Program-made: the position numbers and the translations under genes
The notes under the pieces: model-generated
Told to the model about the DNA's origin: nothing
The model's input: the letters and a program-made list of their open reading frames with translations, nothing else
Databases searched by the model: none
Part shown: positions 1-5,596 of the stretch, piece by piece
Numbering within the stretch: position 1 is the stretch's first letter
Layout: the number at the start of each line of letters is the position of its first letter
NCBI GenBank assembly: GCA_964530215.1
Contig: CAZHAJ010000065.1
Span: forward strand, 1-10,084
DNA: 10,084 nt
Origin: JAAXTT01 sp964530215
GTDB taxonomy: Bacteria > Bacillota > Desulfotomaculia > Desulfotomaculales > Desulfocucumaceae
Reading direction: 5' to 3'

Positions 1-331
1 AACTCAAAACCATAGGGATATGGCTTCCCCACAGGAGTTTTTGTGGGAGGTTCGGGGGGGTAATATGGTTTTTCTGAAGGTGCAGAGTGATGGTGGGTGA
101 CCGTTTTGCCAGGATTTACTTCTTTAGTTGCAGATGTGGATTCTTTGAGCACCTCGTCGTTTGAGCGACTGTTCCTTGATTTGCATGGAAATTGTCTCAA
201 GGTAACAGAAATTCTTTTTCGTTTGTTCAATTATAAACACCGCCTTAAGGTATTTTTTATATAATAGACAAAATTAGGGGAAAGTGTTACTTTTTGGTAT
301 TGTAGCAACAAGGTAAGAAGTTCTTTGTATT
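1..331. other. Stretch without a recognised gene, with one short hairpin
   Basis: No complete gene is supported here. On the plus strand one frame is open from base 2 to a TGA at 98-100 (about 32 codons, containing MASPQEFLWEVRGG), so the 3' end of an upstream gene is possible. I do not recognise the peptide. The same DNA is also open on the minus strand, so the open frame is weak evidence. Around bases 29-49 a CCCACA/TGTGGG hairpin is followed by a run of seven Gs rather than Ts, so it does not look like a terminator. Bases 101-331 show only scattered AT-rich sequence, including a TATAAT at 260-265 without a convincing -35. I found no riboswitch or T-box consensus. Confidence 0.4.
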
Positions 332-340
332 TGTTATAAT
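332..340 (+). promoter_or_regulatory. Extended -10 promoter for the activase-lspA-rluD run
   Basis: The sequence TGTTATAAT is a perfect TATAAT hexamer (335-340) preceded by TGn, the extended -10 signature of the housekeeping sigma factor, which makes a -35 less necessary. No good -35 is seen 17-18 bases upstream. Transcription would start near 347, giving a leader of about 18 nt that just contains the AGGGAGGA ribosome binding site at 353-360. Confidence 0.6.
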
Positions 341-364
341 GTATTTGTTTTCAGGGAGGAAGAA

Positions 365-1168
365 ATGTACTTTTGCGGAATAGATGTGGGTTCAATGACT
401 GCTAAATGTGTGATACTAAAGGATAGCGGTGAGATTTTAGCATCCGTGGTTGCACCCAGGGGTTATAAAAGTTCTGACGCCGCAACCTCTGTGTTAAACG
501 ATGCTTTGAGGATTGCAGATATAGAAAAAGAGCAATTGGCAAACATTGTTTCCACCGGGTATGGCAGAGCTGCTGTGGCGGAAGCACAGCAGCAATATAC
601 AGAGATTTCATGTCATGCTCTGGGAGCCAGTTTTCTGGTTCCCGGGACAGCTACGGTCATAGATGTGGGGGGGCAGGATTGTAAGGCTATTTCAGTAAAT
701 GAACAGGGTAAAGTATTAGATTTCGTGATGAATGATAAATGTGCTGCCGGTACCGGCAGATTTTTGGAAGTTATGGCTCACGCCCTGGAGGTTGACCTTT
801 GTGATTTCGGACAACTATCGCTACTGGCCGAAGGCCGTGCAGAAATAAGTAATATGTGTACGGTTTTTGCGGAATCAGAAGTAATATCTAACATTGCCAT
901 AGGAACCCCAAAAGGGGATATCATTGCGGGAATCCATGATGCAATGGCATCGAGAATTGTCAGTATGACAGCCAGAATAGAAATAAAGCCCAAAATAGTT
1001 ATGACCGGCGGTGTATCTAAAAATATCGGGTTAGTTAGGGCATTGGAAGAAAATTTAAATGATAAGTTAGTGGTTCCTGTGGAAGCTCAGTTGGCGGGGG
1101 CATTGGGAGCGGCATTGATGGCACAGAGGATGTTTAAAAAGTCTAGGTGCGTTATACCCCCCGGATAA
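365..1168 (+). CDS. 2-hydroxyacyl-CoA dehydratase activase (HgdC/BadF-BadG ATPase family)
   Basis: Proteins of this family are homodimeric [4Fe-4S] ATPases that drive a single high-energy electron into a 2-hydroxyacyl-CoA dehydratase (or benzoyl-CoA reductase type) partner. At 267 residues it matches single-domain activases such as HgdC. Visible motifs are the ASKHA phosphate-1 loop DVGSMTAK at 7-14, STGYGR at 63-68, phosphate-2 DVGGQDCK at 100-107, CAAGTGRFLE at 126-135, and the adenosine loop TGGVSKN at 214-220. Cys126 and Cys165 lie where the cluster ligands of HgdC are known (about 127 and 166), one pair per subunit bridging the dimer. Start: ATG with AGGGAGGA 4 nt upstream. No dehydratase subunits are in the window, so the substrate cannot be named. 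It could serve a distant partner or lie downstream of one beyond the window edge. Confidence 0.9.
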   Translation: MYFCGIDVGSMTAKCVILKDSGEILASVVAPRGYKSSDAATSVLNDALRIADIEKEQLANIVSTGYGRAAVAEAQQQYTEISCHALGASFLVPGTATVIDVGGQDCKAISVNEQGKVLDFVMNDKCAAGTGRFLEVMAHALEVDLCDFGQLSLLAEGRAEISNMCTVFAESEVISNIAIGTPKGDIIAGIHDAMASRIVSMTARIEIKPKIVMTGGVSKNIGLVRALEENLNDKLVVPVEAQLAGALGAALMAQRMFKKSRCVIPPG

Positions 1169-1172
1169 GGAT

Positions 1173-1631
1173 GTGGATAAAATATTGTTTTTAATTATTA
1201 CTTTTACGGTTTTTGCACTGGATCAATTAAGTAAGATGCTGATAGTTGATAAAATGTATTTGGGGCAATCAATTCCGGTTATTATGGATGTTTTTCACAT
1301 AACCTTTATCTATAATCCTGGGGCGGCCTTTGGAATTATGCCGGACAAAGCATTTATGTTGATTCTTGTAGGCCTGCTGGTGGTAGTGGGGATACTATTC
1401 TATTACTACAGACAAAAAAGCAGATTGTGGGTGTTTACCTGTTCTTTAGCTTTTATAGTGGGAGGGACCTTAGGAAATCTGCTGGATAGAATTCGTATCG
1501 GTAAAGTTATTGATTTTATAGATTTTAGAATCTGGCCGGTATTTAACCTGGCAGATACAGCCATTGTTTTAGGGGCTGTTTTGTTAACAGCGGTGGTAAT
1601 GAAGATGGAGAATCAGTCAGGGGGTGACTGA
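1173..1631 (+). CDS. lspA: Lipoprotein signal peptidase (signal peptidase II)
   Basis: This membrane aspartyl protease (family A8) removes the signal peptide from prolipoproteins after Lgt has lipidated the lipobox cysteine. The 152 residues are normal for the family. Seen in order: first membrane helix at about 4-20 ending in DQLSK (17-21), NPGAAFG (48-54), a helix at about 60-79, a helix at about 86-102 with GGTLGNLLDR (97-106), VIDFIDF (112-118), and FNLADT (124-129) leading into the last helix to about 143. By alignment to the family motifs the catalytic pair should be Asp114 and Asp128. The start is GTG at 1173, only 4 nt after the activase stop. An ATG at 1171 is out of frame. The ribosome site (GGATAAGG) is close and weak, so translation may be coupled to the activase. 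It overlaps rluD by one base (TGATG). Confidence 0.96.
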   Translation: MDKILFLIITFTVFALDQLSKMLIVDKMYLGQSIPVIMDVFHITFIYNPGAAFGIMPDKAFMLILVGLLVVVGILFYYYRQKSRLWVFTCSLAFIVGGTLGNLLDRIRIGKVIDFIDFRIWPVFNLADTAIVLGAVLLTAVVMKMENQSGGD

Positions 1632-2569
1632 TGGAGTTGTATCAAGTACAAATATTTAATGCTGATGTAGACCACTCAGGATTGCGGTTGGATGTCTTTC
1701 TCAGTAAAGAAAACACAGACCTTAGCAGATCCCATGTTCAAAAGCTGTTAGGTGAGGGTTTGATTCAAGTAAACGGCGCTGCGGTCAGAGCCAGCTATCG
1801 GGTGAAATGCGGTGACCAGGTGATTATGAGGGTGCCTCCACCGGTGGAATTGGTAGTAAAAGCAGAAAATATTCCCCTAGAGATATATTATGACGATAAT
1901 GATGTTATTGTGGTGAATAAACCCAGGGGAATGGTGGTCCACCCAGCTGAAGGGAATTACGCAGGTACTTTAGTTAACGCACTAATGTATCACTGTCGCG
2001 ATCTTTCCGGGATTAACGGTGTGATTAGACCGGGGATTGTTCACAGATTGGACAAGGATACCTCAGGTCTTTTGATGGTGGCGAAAAATGATTTTGCCCA
2101 TGTGGACTTGGCCCAACAACTAAGCCTGCACAGTGTGGACAGGGTTTATTTGGCTTTGGTACATGGTATGGTTAAAAATGATATAGGTGTAATAAACGTA
2201 CCCATAGGACGTCATCCCAAGGATAGAAAAAAGATGGCAGTAACCCCCGAAAAAGGGCGCCAAGCCGTGACTCATTATAAAGTTTTGGAGAGATATGAAA
2301 ATGACAATTTAACCCTTGTTGAGCTGAGATTGGAGACAGGCAGGACTCATCAGATCAGGGTACATATGACTTGGCTGGGCTATCCATTGTTGGGAGATGA
2401 AAAATACGGAAATCGAAAAAATACCTTTGGCTTTGAGGGTCAGTTTCTTCACGCCGGGTTGCTGGGTTTTACCCACCCCACCACCGGAGTTAAAATGACT
2501 TTTCAGGCTCCTCTGCCCGATGATATGGAATCTATCCTTGCTAAAATAAGAAAAAACTCTTCAATTTAA
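1631..2569 (+). CDS. rluD: RluA/RluD-family 23S rRNA pseudouridine synthase
   Basis: The enzyme isomerises uridine to pseudouridine in structured RNA, most likely the large-subunit rRNA. Residues 18-75 form an S4 RNA-binding domain (SGLRLDVFLSKE onwards). The catalytic domain starts near 86. The signature HRLDKDTSGLL is at 138-148, with Asp141 the expected nucleophile. GRTHQIRVH at 237-245 and the LHAG segment at 273-276 are also typical. At 312 residues it is full length and resembles Bacillus YlyB and the RluD subgroup rather than the shorter RluA. The ATG overlaps the lspA stop by one base with GGGGGTG a few bases upstream, and the lspA-rluD order is common in Firmicutes. Exact target uridines cannot be read from the sequence. 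Its stop codon overlaps that of the convergent DUF441 gene. Confidence 0.92.
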   Translation: MELYQVQIFNADVDHSGLRLDVFLSKENTDLSRSHVQKLLGEGLIQVNGAAVRASYRVKCGDQVIMRVPPPVELVVKAENIPLEIYYDDNDVIVVNKPRGMVVHPAEGNYAGTLVNALMYHCRDLSGINGVIRPGIVHRLDKDTSGLLMVAKNDFAHVDLAQQLSLHSVDRVYLALVHGMVKNDIGVINVPIGRHPKDRKKMAVTPEKGRQAVTHYKVLERYENDNLTLVELRLETGRTHQIRVHMTWLGYPLLGDEKYGNRKNTFGFEGQFLHAGLLGFTHPTTGVKMTFQAPLPDDMESILAKIRKNSSI

Positions 2570-3015
2570 TTACGATATAAAATATCCAAATACAATGCAG
2601 CAATCCCTGCTGCCATTAACGGACCCACCGGGACACCGTGAAAAAAAACAATTCCGAATATTGAACCCAGTATCAGTCCGAATATGATTTCAGGCTTGAT
2701 GGCCAACAGGTTTAAACCTTCGCTATTCATATGTGTGGCGATAACACCGCCAGCTATGGCAATTATTCCGGGCAGGGAAGTGATATTGTAATAGAGATCA
2801 TTTTCAGTTACCATTCCTTGGGCTATCGGTACAAGTATCGATAAAATAAGAAAAAGAATTCCTATCTCAAGACCACGTCTTTCCAGTAGCTGAAAAACAA
2901 AGTTTAGGTTTGAAAATTTTAGTATCAGAAGGATGCATGCAGCAATAGAAATAAGATTTGATCTGGCTAATATACCCACCAGGAGAAGGGAGACTAACAT
3001 GGTTACGCCAGGCAT
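2566..3015 (-). CDS. DUF441 / UPF0756 family membrane protein
   Basis: This is a 149-residue, very hydrophobic protein of unknown function related to E. coli YeaL. Family landmarks are RGLEIGI at 47-53, a loop with PIAQG at 63-67, and the C-terminal HGVPVGPLMAAG at 126-137. About four to five membrane segments are visible: 4-17, 20-34, 50-66, 82-94 and 108-125, then 129-146. The ATG has a clear GGAGGA site 5 nt upstream (3021-3026 on the plus strand), which decides the start over Met6. It lies 95 nt downstream of the phosphosulfolactate synthase gene on the same strand and may be co-transcribed, although a weak -10-like AGTATA at 3049-3054 (plus strand) could give it its own promoter. No transport or enzyme function can be assigned; membrane location is inferred from composition. 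Confidence 0.9.
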   Translation of the reverse strand: MPGVTMLVSLLLVGILARSNLISIAACILLILKFSNLNFVFQLLERRGLEIGILFLILSILVPIAQGMVTENDLYYNITSLPGIIAIAGGVIATHMNSEGLNLLAIKPEIIFGLILGSIFGIVFFHGVPVGPLMAAGIAALYLDILYRN

Positions 3016-3110
3016 AATCTTCCTCCATTTTCAATCATAAATTAATTCAGTATATGTTAAGCTTGGGGTTTGTATTACCGCTACTGTAATAAGTTGGGTT
3101 TGCTATGTAT

Positions 3111-3908
3111 CTACAAAGTTAATTTTAGAGTGTCTGATCTTAGGCCCACTCGCAAAGCTTCCACTGCCAGGACTTCATGGGTGGGAATATTGCCAAAGTT
3201 AACATTGGGGCCGAACCTGGAAATCAACTCCACTTGCTGATCCTTTTGGGGTGCTTCCCATATTATTTGGGATGGATCGTCTATTTCCTTGAGGAGTTGT
3301 TCAAAATCGCTTTTTATAAAGCCTCCCTCTTTATCGTAAAGACCGACCCCTGTTCCTGATTCCCTGCCTTCCAAAATAACTTTATGTGCTCCGTTTTTAA
3401 GGTCAGAACGGATAATGACAGCCATTTCCTTTACCGGTACTTTATCGTTTTCATTTTTTTTCCCCACTTCAGTAAGTACTTTGAAGCCCATTTCACCAGC
3501 TCTGGAAATAGCTTTTGCTCTTATTTCTGGGTGCAAGTTTATGGTTCCGTCAGATACTTCAATGCAGGTAAATCCCATGTGTTTGGAATGACAAAGATAT
3601 TCCTCTAATTTGTCCTGAACAATGGCAGTTTCCAGAAAAGTTCCTCCCGGATATATATCAATGTTAAAATCCTTAGCCAAATTAATTTTCTCTATTAGCG
3701 TAGCGTTGCGGTATAGGGCTGATGTTCCAAATCCCAGTTTTATTAAATCAATGTAATCACCGGATGTATTAAGTAAATCCCTGGTTTCCAGTATTCCCAT
3801 ACCCTTATCAATAATCATTGTTAAGCCATTAATCCTAGGTTTAGACATCCTGTGAGCCAGAGGAAACCTTATAATTTCCTGCCACGTAAAATTGCAGTCC
3901 GAATTCAT
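3111..3908 (-). CDS. comA: Phosphosulfolactate synthase (ComA/YitD family)
   Basis: The enzyme adds sulfite to phosphoenolpyruvate to give (R)-2-phospho-3-sulfolactate, a magnesium-dependent TIM-barrel reaction. The product leads to coenzyme M in methanogens and some bacteria, and to sulfolactate in Bacillus spores. The 265 residues match the family. Conserved blocks are DKGMG (34-38), DYIDLIKLGFGTS (51-63), PGGTFLE (87-93), CIEVSDGT (115-122), LTEVGKK (145-151), ILEGRESG (178-185), and GPNVNFGNIP (233-242). AAAGGGG lies 7 nt before the ATG. It is transcribed away from the cysK operon across a shared 238-nt region. No comB phosphatase, comC dehydrogenase or later CoM genes are in view, so whether the end product is sulfolactate or CoM is open. 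A role as a sulfite outlet beside the cysteine genes is inference. Confidence 0.9.
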   Translation of the reverse strand: MNSDCNFTWQEIIRFPLAHRMSKPRINGLTMIIDKGMGILETRDLLNTSGDYIDLIKLGFGTSALYRNATLIEKINLAKDFNIDIYPGGTFLETAIVQDKLEEYLCHSKHMGFTCIEVSDGTINLHPEIRAKAISRAGEMGFKVLTEVGKKNENDKVPVKEMAVIIRSDLKNGAHKVILEGRESGTGVGLYDKEGGFIKSDFEQLLKEIDDPSQIIWEAPQKDQQVELISRFGPNVNFGNIPTHEVLAVEALRVGLRSDTLKLTL

Positions 3909-3974
3909 GGAAATACCCCTTTCTAATCTGTTATAGGTATCACTAAGTTATTCCCCTTGTATTAAAAGAGTTAC

Positions 3975-3992
3975 TTATTCGTGACTGAATAA
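3975..3992. promoter_or_regulatory. Inverted repeat in the comA/cysK divergent region, possible operator
   Basis: TTATTC and GAATAA form a perfect 6-bp dyad separated by six bases (GTGACT). It sits about 40 bases upstream of the cysK -35 element and about 67 bases upstream of the comA start, so a protein bound here could affect both genes. Not followed by a T-run in either direction, so a terminator is unlikely. Binding by the Rrf2 protein encoded in the operon is only a guess. Confidence 0.35.
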
Positions 3993-4033
3993 AGGGACAT
4001 AGGTAAAATTTTGGTTTTATTTAAAAAAATGTT

Positions 4034-4062
4034 TTGACATTTTGTTAGGCATAGAATAAGAT
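4034..4062 (+). promoter_or_regulatory. Sigma-A promoter of the cysK-rrf2-metY operon
   Basis: A perfect TTGACA (4034-4039) is followed after exactly 17 bases by TAAGAT (4057-4062), four of six matches to TATAAT. Transcription would begin near 4069, giving a leader of roughly 80 nt that contains the direct repeats at 4081-4116. This is the best-formed promoter in the window. Confidence 0.7.
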
Positions 4063-4080
4063 TATAGGCAAGTAAATGAA

Positions 4081-4116
4081 TAGGGTATGTAATGCAACCA
4101 ATGTGGTAGGGTATGT
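4081..4116 (+). repeat. Direct repeat TAGGGTATGT (two copies) in the cysK leader
   Basis: The 10-base sequence TAGGGTATGT occurs at 4081-4090 and 4107-4116, a 26-base period that is about two and a half helical turns. Both lie just downstream of the predicted cysK transcription start. They are followed directly by the 10-bp palindrome TTGGGCCCAA at 4116-4125. Repeats in this position often serve as repressor sites; no regulator has been shown to bind. Confidence 0.5.
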
Positions 4117-4146
4117 TGGGCCCAAATAAAAGGTAAAAGGAGAAGG

Positions 4147-5088
4147 GTGTTCTTGAAAATAGTCAATAATATTTCCGAGCTAATCGGTGGCACACCATTA
4201 TTAAGGATTCAACGAATGTGCAGGGACTTAGATGTGGACTTATTGGTAAAACTAGAGTCCTTTAATCCCGGGGGAAGCATAAAGGATCGTATAGGATTCA
4301 ATATGATCCGGAGGGCAGAAGAACAAGGTTTGCTAAAGCCAGGTTCAGTAATTATAGAGCCCACCAGCGGAAACACCGGTATTGCACTAGCCTATTTGGC
4401 TGCATCCCGTGGTTATCGACTTATTTTGACAATGCCTGAAACAATGAGTGTGGAAAGACGTACTTTGCTTAAAGCATACGGTGCAGAACTGGTGCTCACT
4501 CCCGGTACCCTGGGAATGAAAGGTGCCATTCAAAAGGCTGAACAAATGCACAAAGAAATGCCTGATTCTTTTATGCCCCAACAATTTGAAAATCTTGCTA
4601 ATCCGGAGGTCCATAGGCTTACTACTGCAGAAGAGATTTGGGAAGATACACAAGGCCAAGTGGATATCGTGGTGGGAGGGGTAGGTACAGGAGGTACGGT
4701 AACCGGTATAGCACAAGTTTTAAAGCCCCGGAAGCCTAAGATACAGGTGGTGGCGGTGGAACCCGAAAGCTCTCCTGTGCTATCGGGGGGAAATCCCGGT
4801 CCCCATAAGATTCAAGGTATTGGTGCGGGATTTGTCCCAGGAGTTTTGGATATGTCCATTATAGATGATGTAATTAAGGTAAGTGACCAAAATGCCTTTG
4901 ATACTGCCCGCAAAATCGCACGTGAAGAGGGTATTTTGGTGGGGATATCATCCGGAGCAGCTCTATTTGCAGCCATAGAAATAGCTGGTCGTCGTGACAG
5001 CAAAGGTAAAATGATGGTAGTTATTTTGCCTGATACCGGGGAAAGATATCTCAGTACACCTTTGTTTCAGGATAAAACCGATGACTAA
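4147..5088 (+). CDS. cysK: Cysteine synthase A (O-acetylserine sulfhydrylase)
   Basis: This PLP enzyme forms cysteine from O-acetylserine and sulfide in the cytoplasm. Residues (counting from the GTG at 4147): NPGGSIKDR at 40-48 with Lys46 as the PLP lysine, the TSGNTG substrate loop at 73-78, the phosphate-binding GTGGT at 180-184, SGGNPGPHKIQGIGAGFVP at 213-231, and SSG at 268-270 near the pyridine nitrogen. At 313 residues it is normal for CysK and closely follows the B. subtilis CysK pattern. Two starts are possible: GTG at 4147, only 4 nt from the AAGGAG at 4137-4142, or TTG at 4153, giving MKIVNNISELIGGTP, which looks more like other CysK N-termini and is better spaced. It is first in an operon with an Rrf2 regulator 14 nt downstream, then metY. 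No cysE is in view to supply O-acetylserine. Confidence 0.95.
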   Translation: MFLKIVNNISELIGGTPLLRIQRMCRDLDVDLLVKLESFNPGGSIKDRIGFNMIRRAEEQGLLKPGSVIIEPTSGNTGIALAYLAASRGYRLILTMPETMSVERRTLLKAYGAELVLTPGTLGMKGAIQKAEQMHKEMPDSFMPQQFENLANPEVHRLTTAEEIWEDTQGQVDIVVGGVGTGGTVTGIAQVLKPRKPKIQVVAVEPESSPVLSGGNPGPHKIQGIGAGFVPGVLDMSIIDDVIKVSDQNAFDTARKIAREEGILVGISSGAALFAAIEIAGRRDSKGKMMVVILPDTGERYLSTPLFQDKTDD

Positions 5089-5102
5089 AGGGGGTATTGT
5101 AA

Positions 5103-5558
5103 TTGCGGTTTTCTACTCGTTCAAGATATGGTCTCAGAGCAATGGTGGAGCTGGCTATGAACTACTCACCGGATCAACCGATGCCTTTAGTCAGGGTGGC
5201 AGAAAATCAAGACATATCTGAGGGTTATTTGGAGCAGTTAATGACTTTTTTGCGAAAAGGCGGATTGGTTCGCAGTGTGCGGGGGCCGCAGGGCGGCTAT
5301 TTATTAACCAAGCCACCTTCCAATATAACCGTTGGAGAAGTGATTCGCTGCTTAGAAGGACCTCTAAGTCCCACAGGTTGTGTCAGTGAGGATGGTCCCG
5401 AAGAGTGTAATCGTTCTGCTGCTTGTATTACCAAAATGCTTTGGGAGAAAGTAAGGGAAGCCATCGCGTCCGTGTTGGATAATACCACTTTGGAAGATTT
5501 ATGCCGGGAGGCTGAAAAGCTTCAGCGAAAGCAAGAGGCGGATATGTATTTTATATAA
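5103..5558 (+). CDS. Rrf2-family transcriptional regulator (CymR/IscR-like, three cysteines)
   Basis: This is a 151-residue winged-helix DNA-binding protein. The N-terminal RFSTRSRYGLRAMVELA and the central DISEGYLEQLM...LRKGGLVRSVRGPQGGY region (about 37-66) are standard Rrf2. Three cysteines, Cys93, Cys102 and Cys108 (C-X8-C-X5-C), occupy the position where IscR binds a [2Fe-2S] cluster, although IscR spacing is X5/X5. The C-terminus ending in DMYFI and the LSPTGCV segment recall CymR, the B. subtilis repressor of cysteine metabolism, which to my knowledge lacks these cysteines. The start is TTG at 5103 with AAAGGGGG 8 nt upstream; the family N-terminus supports it. It sits between cysK and metY, so a role in controlling sulfur assimilation is likely, as activator, repressor or CysK partner. 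Whether cysteine, O-acetylserine or Fe-S status is sensed cannot be read here. Confidence 0.93.
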   Translation: MRFSTRSRYGLRAMVELAMNYSPDQPMPLVRVAENQDISEGYLEQLMTFLRKGGLVRSVRGPQGGYLLTKPPSNITVGEVIRCLEGPLSPTGCVSEDGPEECNRSAACITKMLWEKVREAIASVLDNTTLEDLCREAEKLQRKQEADMYFI

Positions 5559-5596
5559 TGACAGTTATTCAATTATGTATAATAAGGAGGTTTAAT

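Noticed and set aside
91..118. GGTGGGTGACCG as part of a T-box leader
   Set aside because: It does not match the conserved T-box core, there is no following terminator hairpin and no aminoacyl-tRNA synthetase gene follows.
1171..1173. ATG at 1171 as the lspA start
   Set aside because: It is out of frame with the LspA protein; the GTG at 1173 is the start that opens the correct frame just before the first membrane helix.
3073..3091. TATTAC/GTAATA stem between comA and DUF441 as a terminator
   Set aside because: Only 6 bp, AT-rich, and no T-run follows on the minus strand.
3924..3953. A sigma-G-like forespore promoter for comA on the minus strand (GAATA, 18 bases, CAGATTA)
   Set aside because: One -10 mismatch, and the implied start near 3917 would cut off the comA ribosome binding site at 3916-3922. 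The idea is tempting because of spore sulfolactate but not supported.
4147..5088. The CysK-like protein as a cysteate or other sulfonate synthase serving the comA pathway
   Set aside because: All visible motifs follow the standard O-acetylserine sulfhydrylase pattern, and the known archaeal cysteate synthase resembles threonine synthase rather than CysK.
5558..5596. In-frame ATG overlapping the rrf2 stop (TAATG) as the metY start, adding 13 residues
   Set aside because: No ribosome binding site precedes it, while the ATG at 5597 has a perfect AAGGAGG at 6-nt spacing and gives the usual family length and N-terminus.
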